From: Enterococcus larvae
GTDB lineage: Bacteria > Bacillota > Bacilli > Lactobacillales > Enterococcaceae
Direction: 5' to 3'
Length of the DNA stretch: 64,000 nt
NCBI RefSeq assembly: GCF_017830045.1
Contig: NZ_JAEDXU010000002.1
Span: forward strand, 62,001 to 126,000
A model generated the notes under the pieces. It did not search any database. It saw only the letters and a list, made by a program, of their open reading frames with translations, and was not told the DNA's origin. Below are positions 27,504-36,262 of this stretch, one piece after another (positions within the stretch are counted from its first letter, which is position 1; the number at the start of each line of letters is the position of its first letter). The position numbers and the translations under genes were made by a program.

Positions 27504-27517
27504 TTGAATCGATTCAA
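27504..27517. promoter_or_regulatory. LacI-type operator O1
   Basis: TTGAATCGATTCAA, a perfect palindrome with central CG, identical to the copy at 27559-27572. It lies 8 bp upstream of the -35 element. The centre-to-centre distance between the two is 55 bp. Confidence 0.75.
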
Positions 27518-27525
27518 AAAAGCGG

Positions 27526-27554
27526 TTGCATTTCAAAAAAAGAACTGATATGAT
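27526..27554 (+). promoter_or_regulatory. Promoter of the EIIC-GH3-LacI-GH29-GH1 operon
   Basis: TTGCAT (27526-27531), 17-bp spacer, TATGAT (27549-27554). Positions 27516-27531 also resemble a catabolite-responsive element around a central CG but lack the leading TG, so CcpA control is only a weak suggestion. Confidence 0.75.
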
Positions 27555-27558
27555 GTAT

Positions 27559-27572
27559 TTGAATCGATTCAA
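27559..27572. promoter_or_regulatory. LacI-type operator O2
   Basis: Second perfect copy of TTGAATCGATTCAA, covering the predicted transcription start just after the -10. Binding here would block initiation, and pairing with O1 could loop the DNA. The likely ligand is the LacI-family protein encoded third in this operon. Confidence 0.75.
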
Positions 27573-27598
27573 GTAATACAAATTATTTTTTTATTCAA

Positions 27599-27623
27599 TT
27601 AGTTAGGACAGTAAACTAACTAA
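27599..27623 (+). promoter_or_regulatory. Leader hairpin before the EIIC gene
   Basis: TTAGTTAG (27599-27606) and CTAACTAA (27616-27623) form a perfect 8-bp stem just before the GGAGG ribosome site. It lacks a T run and may stabilise the mRNA 5' end. Confidence 0.45.
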
Positions 27624-27643
27624 TGAGATATGGAGGAGTCATA

Positions 27644-28966
27644 ATGAAATTTATTGACAAGTTATCTGAAAAGTTGTTACCTGTTGCTGCAAAAATCAAT
27701 AGTCAACGTCACCTAAGTGCTATTCGGGATGGTTTCATCATCACGATGCCATTGATCATGGCAGCATCCTTTTTCATTTTACTGAATGCTGTTGTGTTTT
27801 CCAACGCTTGGGTTCAGCAGTTTATTGATCTGAGTTTTCTGGCTGGCTTAGCGGGTATTGTAAACAATGGGACTATGGGAATTTTAGCTATTTTAGTTTG
27901 CTATAACATTGGATTCAACCTTGCTTCTTGGTATGCTGCATCTGGGAAAATAGAGAATAAGGGTTTCAGTCCTACACACGCAGGGGGGTTAAGTGTTGCG
28001 TTGATGTTTGTGATGGTTCCGTTGAATAGTACAATCACACTTGCTGATGGAACAACTGCCGAGGTAAGCGGAGTTTATTTGCAGTCGCTGACCTCTTCGT
28101 CCGGTTTGTTTCTAGCAATGCTGGCAGCGTTAGCCGGCACTGAGTTATTTGTCCGTTTTTCAAAAATTGAAAAGCTGCGAATCAAAATGCCTGAAAGTGT
28201 ACCTCCGGCAGTCGGGACGTCATTTAATTCTTTAGTTCCGGAAGTGTTAGTTATCATTATTTTTGCGGTTGCTGTTTTTGTTCTGGATAAAACAACAGGG
28301 CTTACAGTACCCGAAGTTGTTGATGTGATTATCCAGACACCGTTAAAAGGGTTTGTCTTATCTGCTCCAGGGATGCTGTTTATCCAGTTCATTTCTGATA
28401 CACTGTGGGTATTCGGGATGCATGGTTCAAGTATCTTATCTCCAATTAAATCAGCACCTATGCTGGCGGCTATTCAGGAAAATATGGCTGCTTTTGAGGC
28501 CGGAACGACGATTCCGAACATTGTCACAGAACCATTTGTGGGCAGCTTTGGTCTGTTGGGTGGCGGCGGTTGTATTTTACCGTTGATCATCGCAATATTT
28601 ATTGTTTCAAAAAGGAAAGAACAAAAAGATGTTGCCAGACTTGGTTTGGCACCTAGCTGTTTCAATATTGCAGAGCCAATTATGTTTGGCTTGCCTGTCG
28701 TGATGAATCCAATCTTCATGATTCCATGCGCACTGATTCCATCGATCAATCTAGTGATTGCCTATTTCGCAACTAGTATTGGATTAATTGGTAAAACAGT
28801 AGCTGCAGCCCCATGGATCACACCACCGGTATTTCAGGCATGGATCGCAACTGGCGGGAATCTGCCGGCTGCCATTCTAGCGTTGCTGCTGTTTATCATG
28901 GATATTCTACTCTTTATTCCATTTATCATGGCAAGTAACAAAGCAAAAGGATTGGAAATGGCATAA
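27644..28966 (+). CDS. PTS EIIC permease, lactose/cellobiose family, without adjacent EIIA/EIIB
   Basis: A 440-residue polytopic membrane protein with the start IDKLSEKLLPVAAKINSQRHLSAIRDGFIITMPLIM, typical of CelB/LicC-type EIIC subunits that bind and translocate beta-glucosides or chitobiose while EIIB phosphorylates them. Ten or so hydrophobic segments follow; the substrate-side motif FNIAEPIMFGLP is present. The ATG at 27644 has GGAGG about 8 nt upstream; an in-frame ATG at 27623 would add seven residues. No EIIA or EIIB gene lies in the operon, so it must borrow them or work differently. First gene of the operon. Confidence 0.88.
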   Translation: MKFIDKLSEKLLPVAAKINSQRHLSAIRDGFIITMPLIMAASFFILLNAVVFSNAWVQQFIDLSFLAGLAGIVNNGTMGILAILVCYNIGFNLASWYAASGKIENKGFSPTHAGGLSVALMFVMVPLNSTITLADGTTAEVSGVYLQSLTSSSGLFLAMLAALAGTELFVRFSKIEKLRIKMPESVPPAVGTSFNSLVPEVLVIIIFAVAVFVLDKTTGLTVPEVVDVIIQTPLKGFVLSAPGMLFIQFISDTLWVFGMHGSSILSPIKSAPMLAAIQENMAAFEAGTTIPNIVTEPFVGSFGLLGGGGCILPLIIAIFIVSKRKEQKDVARLGLAPSCFNIAEPIMFGLPVVMNPIFMIPCALIPSINLVIAYFATSIGLIGKTVAAAPWITPPVFQAWIATGGNLPAAILALLLFIMDILLFIPFIMASNKAKGLEMA

Positions 28967-28998
28967 AAACGAATAACTTATGGAAAGGAACAAGGAAG

Positions 28999-31314
28999 AT
29001 GAGTTATAAAAATCCTGAAAAGACGATTCATGAGCGAGTGAAGGATCTGTTAGGTCGAATGACCTTGGAGGAAAAAGCTGGTCAAGTCAATCAGCATCTA
29101 TATGGGTGGAAAACATATGAGAAACAACAAGGGACCATTCATTTAACTGATTATTTCAAAGATCACGTGCGCTGGGGAAAAGGCATGGGAGCTTTATACG
29201 GGCTGTTCAGAGCTGATCCGTGGTCAAAGGTAAATCATGTGACGGGTATTCCTGCAGAGGATAGCTGGAAACTGGCAAATGAGATTCAGGATTATGTAAT
29301 CAACCATTCGAGATTGGGTATCCCTGTTTTGCTGGCAGAGGAGTGTCCACATGGGCACCAAGGGCTTGGCAGTATCTCTTATCCGACGAATATCGGCAGA
29401 GGTAATTCCTTCAACTGTCAGTTGATTGAAGATACTTCTCGACATATGGCAGAGGAGCTTGCGATGAAGGGGGTTCATCTGGCACTTGTTTCTTCCTTGG
29501 ATTTGAGTCGTGATCCACGCTGGGGACGGACAGAAGAGTGTTATGGAGAAGATCCTTATCTGGCTGCTGCCTTCAATCACTCAATCATTTCAGGTTTTCA
29601 AGGAGAGATGATCAACGATCGTCAGCTAGTTGCCCAACAGACAGTTGAAGAAATTGGCAGAAGACCTGAGCAGATAGGTGTTGTTTTGAAGCACTGTGTT
29701 GCCCAAGGAGATGCTCTTGGCGGTCATAATTCGGGAGCAGTGAATCTTGGTGAGCGTGAGTTTATGGAAATTTACCACCCATTGCTGAAGAGTGCGAAAA
29801 ACGCGGTAGGGATCATGGCAGCATACAATGATATCGATGGTATTCCCTGTCATACCAATGAACTGCTGTTTCAAAAGCTGCTGCGTCAGGAAATCGGCTA
29901 TCAAGGGATCGTAATGGCTGATGGAACTGCTTTAGATCGATTGGCACCAATCTATGGATCGAATGAACATTCTGCCGGAAGAGCGTTACAGGCCGGAATC
30001 GACTTGAGCCTTTGGGATACCACTTATTTAACAGTCGGCAGTGGTGTAGAAAAGGGAATCATTCAACAGAATCATTTAGACGAAGCGGTTTATAGAATAC
30101 TAAGTGTGAAATTCATGCTCGGGCTATTTGATCGCCCATATACAGAAAAACCAGAAGCATCCTATAAAGAAAAAGTGTACAGCTATCAGCAGGCAAATCA
30201 TCAGATGGCCGCAGAAAGCATGACTTTACTGAAAAATGAAGGAATCCTTCCGCTAGATGATTGCGGCGAAAATTTGGCAGTCATTGGGCCAAATGGGCAC
30301 GCATTATACAACCAGTTGGGTGATTATACTGCACCCCAGACAGATGAAGCATTGGAACGTACGATATTTGCAAGCATAAAAAAACAATTTGTTCATTCCA
30401 AAGCAGCCTACGCTCAAGGCTGTGACATACGAGATGAAAAGAATCAAGAACCTCTTATGGAAAAGGCTGTTGAGCTAGCTGAAAAAAGTGATAAAATTAT
30501 TCTTGTACTTGGCGGCTCCAGCGCTAGAAACTTTGACATGGAATTTTTTGCCAATGGTGCTGTGTCTTCTAAAGGAGTTAATATGGACTCCGGGGAAAAT
30601 GTTGATGTTGCTTCACTTGCTTTAGGCGGGCGACAGCTGGCATTGTTGGAGCGTTTGAGTAAACTTGGGAAGCCGATCGTGACGATCATGATCCAAGGCA
30701 GACCTCATGAAATAGACATCGTTTGTCAGAAATCAGCAGCGGTTATTACTGCTTGGTATCCAGGACAAGAAGGCGGACCTGCTTTGGCACAGATTTTAGC
30801 TGGAGAAGTCAATCCAAGCGGTAAGCTGAGTATCAGCTACCCTCGAAGCAGCGGTCAGCTTCCTGTTTACTACTATCAACGGGCTATTGCGATGAATGAA
30901 GATTATTATGATTTATCAGGTGCACCGCTCTTTTCTTTTGGAACTGGGACAAGCTATACAACGCTTGACTATCAGAAGATGACTATCCTGAATCCTGATA
31001 TCACGAAACAGAAGGTGAAGCAAGGAGAGAAGCTGCAGGTAGAGGTAAACGTGAAAAATATCGGGAAGCGAAAAGTAAAAGAAGCGATTCTACTCTTTGT
31101 CAAACTGAAAGGCGGAGATGTCATTCAGCGAAAGAAGCTGCTTCGAGGTTTTGAAAAAATTGAGATCGAACCAAAGCAGACAAAGCAAGTATGTTTTGAG
31201 TTAGGGTTTGATGAGCTGAAGTATTTCAGTGCTCACGCCTACTTTGAGCTGACGGAACAGCTAACGATCAAAGTAGAGCATTTAGAACAGTCAGTTTGTT
31301 TGAAGGACAACTGA
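28999..31314 (+). CDS. Glycoside hydrolase family 3, beta-glucosidase-like
   Basis: A 771-residue cytoplasmic enzyme without signal peptide. An N-terminal TIM-barrel domain (about 1-370) contains LKHCVAQGD (Lys231-His232) and the likely nucleophile Asp308 in GIVMADGT. An alpha/beta sandwich domain follows (about 400-620, ending near AWYPGQEGGPALAQILAGEVNPSGKL), and then a C-terminal fibronectin-III-like domain (about 650-771). Family members remove beta-glucosyl, xylosyl or N-acetylglucosaminyl units from non-reducing ends. Its use of non-phosphorylated substrates is at odds with a PTS permease in the same operon. Confidence 0.88.
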   Translation: MSYKNPEKTIHERVKDLLGRMTLEEKAGQVNQHLYGWKTYEKQQGTIHLTDYFKDHVRWGKGMGALYGLFRADPWSKVNHVTGIPAEDSWKLANEIQDYVINHSRLGIPVLLAEECPHGHQGLGSISYPTNIGRGNSFNCQLIEDTSRHMAEELAMKGVHLALVSSLDLSRDPRWGRTEECYGEDPYLAAAFNHSIISGFQGEMINDRQLVAQQTVEEIGRRPEQIGVVLKHCVAQGDALGGHNSGAVNLGEREFMEIYHPLLKSAKNAVGIMAAYNDIDGIPCHTNELLFQKLLRQEIGYQGIVMADGTALDRLAPIYGSNEHSAGRALQAGIDLSLWDTTYLTVGSGVEKGIIQQNHLDEAVYRILSVKFMLGLFDRPYTEKPEASYKEKVYSYQQANHQMAAESMTLLKNEGILPLDDCGENLAVIGPNGHALYNQLGDYTAPQTDEALERTIFASIKKQFVHSKAAYAQGCDIRDEKNQEPLMEKAVELAEKSDKIILVLGGSSARNFDMEFFANGAVSSKGVNMDSGENVDVASLALGGRQLALLERLSKLGKPIVTIMIQGRPHEIDIVCQKSAAVITAWYPGQEGGPALAQILAGEVNPSGKLSISYPRSSGQLPVYYYQRAIAMNEDYYDLSGAPLFSFGTGTSYTTLDYQKMTILNPDITKQKVKQGEKLQVEVNVKNIGKRKVKEAILLFVKLKGGDVIQRKKLLRGFEKIEIEPKQTKQVCFELGFDELKYFSAHAYFELTEQLTIKVEHLEQSVCLKDN

Positions 31315-31333
31315 CCTCAAGGAGGAACAACGG

Positions 31334-32329
31334 GTGGCCACAATACAGGAAGTAGCAAAGGAAGCGAAGGTTTCAGTGGGAAGTGTATCCAGATATTTGA
31401 ACGGGCATACACTGCGACCTGAAAATATGTCACGCATTCAACTGGCAATCGAGAAGCTCGATTATACAGAAAACTTATGGGCAAAAGGGCTGAAAAGCAA
31501 TCAAAGTTTTTCCATCGGTTTGTTGATGAACAATATGCAAAGTCATTTCAGCTCTTCTGTAGTGGCCACAATCGAGGATGTCTTTGAACAGGAAGGCTAC
31601 GGCACACTTCTCTCCGGCTATCGGGACGATGCGACACAAATCGAACGCAAACTTGATTTTCTTTTATCACGAGGCGTCGATGGACTGATCGTATTTGGCG
31701 CAGAAGAAAGTTGGCAAGGGATTGGGAAAATCAAGGATTTAGATATTCCAGTGGTTTCAGCAATCACGCCATTGGATTTTCCAAATGTTGATTCGATTCT
31801 ATTAAACAATCGTCAAAGCACATGTGATCTTGTGCAGCAGATTTTCAATCAAGGGCATCAGAAGGTGGGCTTCATTGCTGCACCGCAAATCGATTATGTA
31901 GCGAAGGAGCGTTTGAGCGGAATCTATGATGCATTTAAAAAGTCAGATAAGACCTTGGATGAGCAATACATCGTTTATGGAGACTATTCAAGAAACAGCG
32001 GGTATCAATGCATGGAGCAGCTGTTTTCTTTAGGAGATGTGACAGCTGTGTTTGTCTGTAACTACAATATGTCTTTAGGTGCGTTGGAGGCAATCTATAA
32101 ACACGAGTTGAAAATCGGTGCGGATATTTCCTTCGCCAGCTACGATTATTTTGAGGCCAGTGATGTCTTTCATCCGAAGTTGACAGTCATCAAACAGCCT
32201 GTTGCTGAGTTTGGTCAGCTGACAGCCAACCGCATTCTTCAACGAATCAAAGAAAAAACAGATATAGAAGGACAACAGCTTGTAGTCAAAAATGAAATTT
32301 TATGGCGAGACTCGATCGCTAAACGATAA
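31334..32329 (+). CDS. LacI-family transcriptional regulator
   Basis: A 331-residue repressor with an N-terminal HTH (residues 2-22, TIQEVAKEAKVSVGSVSRYLNG), hinge helix (about 45-58) and periplasmic-binding-protein-like sugar domain (about 60-330). It starts at GTG with AAGGAGG upstream. The HTH reading SVGSVSRYLNG is typical of regulators that bind palindromes with a central CG, matching the two TTGAATCGATTCAA sites before the EIIC gene. It is therefore predicted to be the local, ligand-released repressor, co-transcribed with the genes it controls. Confidence 0.9.
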   Translation: MATIQEVAKEAKVSVGSVSRYLNGHTLRPENMSRIQLAIEKLDYTENLWAKGLKSNQSFSIGLLMNNMQSHFSSSVVATIEDVFEQEGYGTLLSGYRDDATQIERKLDFLLSRGVDGLIVFGAEESWQGIGKIKDLDIPVVSAITPLDFPNVDSILLNNRQSTCDLVQQIFNQGHQKVGFIAAPQIDYVAKERLSGIYDAFKKSDKTLDEQYIVYGDYSRNSGYQCMEQLFSLGDVTAVFVCNYNMSLGALEAIYKHELKIGADISFASYDYFEASDVFHPKLTVIKQPVAEFGQLTANRILQRIKEKTDIEGQQLVVKNEILWRDSIAKR

Positions 32330-32356
32330 ATCAGACAACACAAGGGTGAATGGTAC

Positions 32357-33694
32357 ATGAAAATCAGACAGGATATTGAAGAGAATCTCCAAACGCAACA
32401 GGAGGCATACAGCACGCTTCCTGAAAAGGTCAAAGAGCAGTTGGAGAAGTTCCAAGATGATAAATTAGGGGTTATTTTTCACTGGGGGTTATACGCGGTT
32501 GCCGGCATTGTTGAATCCTGGCAGCTTTCTGAAGAGGATACATGGGCAAGAAAACAACCATGGCGTGAAAATTTCGAGCAGCTGAGACAAGATTATTGGC
32601 AGCTGAATGAGGTATTTGATCCGCAAAAATTCTGTCCTGAAAAATGGGCAGCGCAATGCAAGACTGCCGGCTTCAAGTATATGCTCTTTACGACAAAGCA
32701 TCATGACGGCTTTAATATGTATGATACTCAGTATTCTGATTATAAGATAACTGCGAATAGCTGTCCTTTTCATGGAAACAGCCGAAGGGATATTTTCGGT
32801 GAGGCAGCAAAAGCGTTTCAACAGGAAGGCATGGCCACAGGAATCTACTATTCTAAAGCAGATTGGGCTAGCCCATTATATTGGACACCGAAGAGTAGAC
32901 CCAAAGGACGGTATGCCAGCTATGACCCATTGGAACAACCCAAAACATGGCATGGTTATCAAAAGTTTGTCTTCAATCAGTTGGAGGAGCTGTGTACGAG
33001 ATATGGCAAAATGGATATTCTTTGGTTGGATGCCGGCTGGGTAAATACAGCAAATCATGAGTATCTGGATATGGATGGAATCATTCCTAAGCTGCGGGAA
33101 AGTCAGCCGCAATTGATTGTAGTCGATCGTACGGTCGGCGGTGTCTATGAAAATTATGTAACACCGGAAAGAAAAGTTCCTGACGAGCTGCCCAACAAGG
33201 TTTGGGAAAGTAATATTCCACTTGCAAAAAATTGGGGATATGTTCCTAATGACACCTATAAATCCTTTGAGGAAATTCTAACATTGCTGATTCAGATAAC
33301 GGCGAAGGGTGGAAACCTTCTTTTAGGGATTGGTCCTAAGCCAGACGGTACACTGCCATCGCAAGCCCTTGAGTTAATGGAGCAATTAGGCAGCTGGCTT
33401 GCCATTTATGGCGAAGGAATTTATGGAACACGCAGTTATTCAGTTCCGCAAACCAATAATTGGTATTTCACTAAAAAAGAAGAGAAAATCTATGGTTTCC
33501 ATTTTAATGTCACTATGGATCCTATTCTGGCATTGTCACTAAAAGAATTGGAAATCCCGACTGGAAGCTTGAGCATCAAAAACATAAAAACAAATCATAT
33601 GTATTCGATTCAGGATGGAATGATTCATCTGACAGAGAAAGACCGACAGGAATTTGTTACCGGAATCGAAATTCAGATAGAAACAGAGGGATAA
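32357..33694 (+). CDS. Alpha-L-fucosidase, GH29
   Basis: A 445-residue intracellular retaining fucosidase. Family features visible: GVIFHWGLYAVAG near residues 38-50, FTTKHHDGFNMYDT (His115-His116) at 111-124, GIYYSKADW, and the nucleophile Asp225 in DILWLDAGW. No signal peptide or wall anchor, so it acts on imported oligosaccharides. The acid/base residue varies in GH29 and I cannot fix it. Together with GH3 and GH1 enzymes it suggests stepwise cleavage of a fucose-bearing glycan or glycoside. Confidence 0.88.
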   Translation: MKIRQDIEENLQTQQEAYSTLPEKVKEQLEKFQDDKLGVIFHWGLYAVAGIVESWQLSEEDTWARKQPWRENFEQLRQDYWQLNEVFDPQKFCPEKWAAQCKTAGFKYMLFTTKHHDGFNMYDTQYSDYKITANSCPFHGNSRRDIFGEAAKAFQQEGMATGIYYSKADWASPLYWTPKSRPKGRYASYDPLEQPKTWHGYQKFVFNQLEELCTRYGKMDILWLDAGWVNTANHEYLDMDGIIPKLRESQPQLIVVDRTVGGVYENYVTPERKVPDELPNKVWESNIPLAKNWGYVPNDTYKSFEEILTLLIQITAKGGNLLLGIGPKPDGTLPSQALELMEQLGSWLAIYGEGIYGTRSYSVPQTNNWYFTKKEEKIYGFHFNVTMDPILALSLKELEIPTGSLSIKNIKTNHMYSIQDGMIHLTEKDRQEFVTGIEIQIETEG

Positions 33695-33699
33695 CAGAA

Positions 33700-35085
33700 A
33701 TGAGAGAATTCTCAAAAGCATTTTTATGGGGAGCAGCAGCATCTGCACCGCAGACTGAAGGACACAGCTTGGAAAATGGTAAATCAGCATCTACTTGGGA
33801 TGAATGGTTCAAGCTGGCACCGAAGAAGTTCCATGAGCATCAAGGACCAAAGGACACCTCGAATGTTTACGAAATGTACCATGAGGATATCCAACGAATG
33901 AAGGAACTAGGGATGAATTCCTATAGAACTTCTATTGCATGGACGCGTCTATTGCCGGATGGTCGTACAATCAATCCGGAGGGAGCGGCATTTTATCAGT
34001 CGTATTTTGCTGAGCTTAAGGCAAATGGTGTTGAGCCGATCATTAACCTATTTCATTTTGATCTTCCGTGGTGGCTGATGGAAAAGGGCGGCTGGGAAAC
34101 ACGAGAGTCTGTAGAAGCGTTTGCTTTTTATGCGAAAACTGCTTTTGAATTGTTCGGTGATACAGTCAAATATTGGACAACATTCAATGAGCCGTTGGTC
34201 CACATTGAATGTGGGTATCTATATGGCTATCATTATCCTGCAATCGTGGATTTTAAAAGGGCTGTTCAAGTAGGCTATCATACCTTGATGGCACATGTAC
34301 GAGCGGTGGAAGAATTTAGAAAACTGCAAATTGAAGAAGGAAAAATCGGACTTATTCTCAATATCTCTCCTGCCTATCCGAAAAGCCAGTCAGAAGAAGA
34401 TCTCAAGGCAAAAGAGCTGGCAGACTTGTTCAATACGAATAGCTTTCTTGATCCTGTAGTTCATGGGGAAATTCCGGGCAAGCTGATTGATGTTATTAAG
34501 GAAAACGGTCTGGCTCCAATAACAGAAAAGCAAGATAGGCTGCTTATTCAAGAGAATACAGTTGATTTTATTGGGTTGAATTACTATCAGCCTCGAAGGG
34601 TTCAAGCTCCTGAAATATCTCATGTTCCAGCTGAAATGCCATCTGATTTCTATGTTCCATATGATAAACCAGATAAGCGGATCAATCCGTATCGAGGCTG
34701 GGAGATTTATCCTGAAGCATTATTCGATGTTGCAATGATGATGAAAGAACAGTATGGCAATATTCCTTGGTATGTTTCTGAAAACGGCATGGGTGTTGCT
34801 GAAGAAGAACGATTCAGGGATGAAAATGGGATGATTCAAGATGAGTATCGAATTGATTTTATAAAAGAGCATTTACGCGAGCTGCATAAAGGAATCCAAG
34901 AGGGAAGCAACTGCTTCGGTTATCACACTTGGACCTTTGTGGACTGTTGGTCGTGGCTTAACGGCTATCGTAACCGTTACGGCTTTTACCGTGTAGATAT
35001 CGAGAACAACTTTAAGCGCACCTTGAAGAAAAGCGGCTTGTGGTATAAAACGTTGATAGAGCAACATGGTTTTTCTGATAAGTAA
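33700..35085 (+). CDS. Glycoside hydrolase family 1 (beta-glucosidase / 6-phospho-beta-glycosidase-like)
   Basis: A 461-residue TIM-barrel enzyme with acid/base Glu164 in TFNEP and nucleophile Glu361 in YVSENG. In the C-terminal loop of phospho-glycosidases, Ser, Lys and Tyr bind the 6-phosphate (S428, K435, Y437 in LacG). Here the same spacing gives Ser418, Asn425 and Tyr427: the Lys is missing, though Arg424 and Arg426 flank it. Substrate preference, phosphorylated or not, is therefore uncertain. Begins 5 bp after the fucosidase stop; last gene of the operon, followed by a perfect terminator. Confidence 0.9.
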   Translation: MREFSKAFLWGAAASAPQTEGHSLENGKSASTWDEWFKLAPKKFHEHQGPKDTSNVYEMYHEDIQRMKELGMNSYRTSIAWTRLLPDGRTINPEGAAFYQSYFAELKANGVEPIINLFHFDLPWWLMEKGGWETRESVEAFAFYAKTAFELFGDTVKYWTTFNEPLVHIECGYLYGYHYPAIVDFKRAVQVGYHTLMAHVRAVEEFRKLQIEEGKIGLILNISPAYPKSQSEEDLKAKELADLFNTNSFLDPVVHGEIPGKLIDVIKENGLAPITEKQDRLLIQENTVDFIGLNYYQPRRVQAPEISHVPAEMPSDFYVPYDKPDKRINPYRGWEIYPEALFDVAMMMKEQYGNIPWYVSENGMGVAEEERFRDENGMIQDEYRIDFIKEHLRELHKGIQEGSNCFGYHTWTFVDCWSWLNGYRNRYGFYRVDIENNFKRTLKKSGLWYKTLIEQHGFSDK

Positions 35086-35096
35086 ATGAGTGGCGG

Positions 35097-35142
35097 AACC
35101 GTACAGACAACTGCATGATAGGCGGTTGTCTGTACGGTTTCT
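35097..35142 (+). terminator. Strong terminator of the glycosidase operon
   Basis: AACCGTACAGACAAC (35097-35111) is a perfect 15-bp inverse of 35125-35139, followed by TTTCT. Confidence 0.85.
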
Positions 35143-35183
35143 AATTATAGAAGCAAAAGGTAAATAAATTCTTCGCTGCTATC

Positions 35184-35212
35184 TTGCGTTTGCCGGATAT
35201 CTGTTGTATACT
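35184..35212 (+). promoter_or_regulatory. Promoter of rpsB
   Basis: TTGCGT (35184-35189), 17-bp spacer, TATACT (35207-35212). Confidence 0.75.
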
Positions 35213-35257
35213 ATCAAAGGTGCTGCTTTTCAGCGCTAAATCCACATCCTGGTTTGA

Positions 35258-35292
35258 TTTATAAAGTGGTGCCGTTTACGGTTCTTTATAAA
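35258..35292 (+). promoter_or_regulatory. Hairpin in the rpsB leader, candidate r-protein autoregulatory element
   Basis: TTTATAAAG (35258-35266) pairs with CTTTATAAA (35284-35292), with an inner CCG-TTTA-CGG stem. No T run follows. It lies in a leader of about 120 nt between the promoter and the rpsB start, where S2 feedback control could act. Confidence 0.45.
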
Positions 35293-35342
35293 GAAGAGAA
35301 CAGGAGAGGAAACAAAAAAACCAAATTGGAGGAAACAAAATC

Positions 35343-36134
35343 ATGGCAGTAATTTCTATGAAACAATTACTTGAAGCCGGCGTACACTTTGGACACCAAA
35401 CACGTCGCTGGAACCCGAAGATGAAAAAATACATCTTCACAGAAAGAAACGGAATCTACATCATTGATTTGCAAAAAACAGTGAAATTGGTAGATGCAGC
35501 TTACGATTACATGAAGAATGTTGCTGAAGAAGGCGGCGTTGCTTTGTTCGTAGGTACTAAAAAGCAAGCACAGGAAGCAATCAAAGATGAAGCTATCCGT
35601 GCGGGTCAATACTTTGTAAACCACCGTTGGTTAGGTGGAACATTGACTAACTGGGATACAATCCAAAAACGTATCAAACGTTTGAAAGATATCAATAGAA
35701 TGGAAGAAGACGGAACTTTTGACGTTCTTCCTAAAAAAGAAGTCGTTGGTTTGAACAAACAACGTGAACGTCTTGAAAAATTCTTGGGCGGTATCGCTGA
35801 TATGCCTAGAGTTCCAGACGTAATGTACATTGTTGACCCTCGTAAAGAACGTATTGCTGTTCAAGAAGCACATAAATTGAACATCCCAATCGTAGCGATG
35901 GTTGATACAAACTGTGATCCTGATGAGATCGATGTAGTGATCCCATCAAATGACGATGCGATTCGTGCCGTTAAATTAATCACAGCTAAAATGGCTGATG
36001 CTTTCATCGAAGGAAACCAAGGGGAAGATCAAGCTGTTGAGGAAATGTTCGTTGAGCAAGCTCCTGAAGAAGCAACATCAATCGAAGAAATCGTTGAAGT
36101 TGTTGAAGGTACTAACGAAGGCGCTGCAGAATAA
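35343..36134 (+). CDS. rpsB: 30S ribosomal protein S2
   Basis: A 263-residue ribosomal protein with [23 protein letters not shown] and the [37 protein letters not shown] signature. The acidic C-terminal tail from about residue 228 ([16 protein letters not shown]) is longer than in many relatives but common in lactobacilli and enterococci. Strong GGAGG ribosome site. First gene of the conserved rpsB-tsf pair. Confidence 0.97.
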   Translation: MAVISMKQLLEAGVHFGHQTRRWNPKMKKYIFTERNGIYIIDLQKTVKLVDAAYDYMKNVAEEGGVALFVGTKKQAQEAIKDEAIRAGQYFVNHRWLGGTLTNWDTIQKRIKRLKDINRMEEDGTFDVLPKKEVVGLNKQRERLEKFLGGIADMPRVPDVMYIVDPRKERIAVQEAHKLNIPIVAMVDTNCDPDEIDVVIPSNDDAIRAVKLITAKMADAFIEGNQGEDQAVEEMFVEQAPEEATSIEEIVEVVEGTNEGAAE

Positions 36135-36168
36135 TACGAAATAACATGATAAACGAATAAATGAACGG

Positions 36169-36225
36169 AGCTGTCTCAAGGGCTGGGCGATAAAGCCTGA
36201 TGCTCCTTTGGGATAGCTTTTTTTA
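36169..36225 (+). terminator. Partial terminator between rpsB and tsf
   Basis: AGCTGTCTCAAGG (36169-36181) pairs with CCTTTGGGATAGCT (36205-36218) with a mismatch or bulge, then seven T residues. It probably lowers tsf expression relative to rpsB. Confidence 0.65.
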
Positions 36226-36262
36226 ACAATTGAGACAATCACTTTGAGGAGGACATAGAAAA

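Noticed and set aside
27516-27531. Catabolite-responsive element overlapping the EIIC promoter -35
   Set aside because: The right half fits but the conserved leading TG is absent; too weak to list as a feature.
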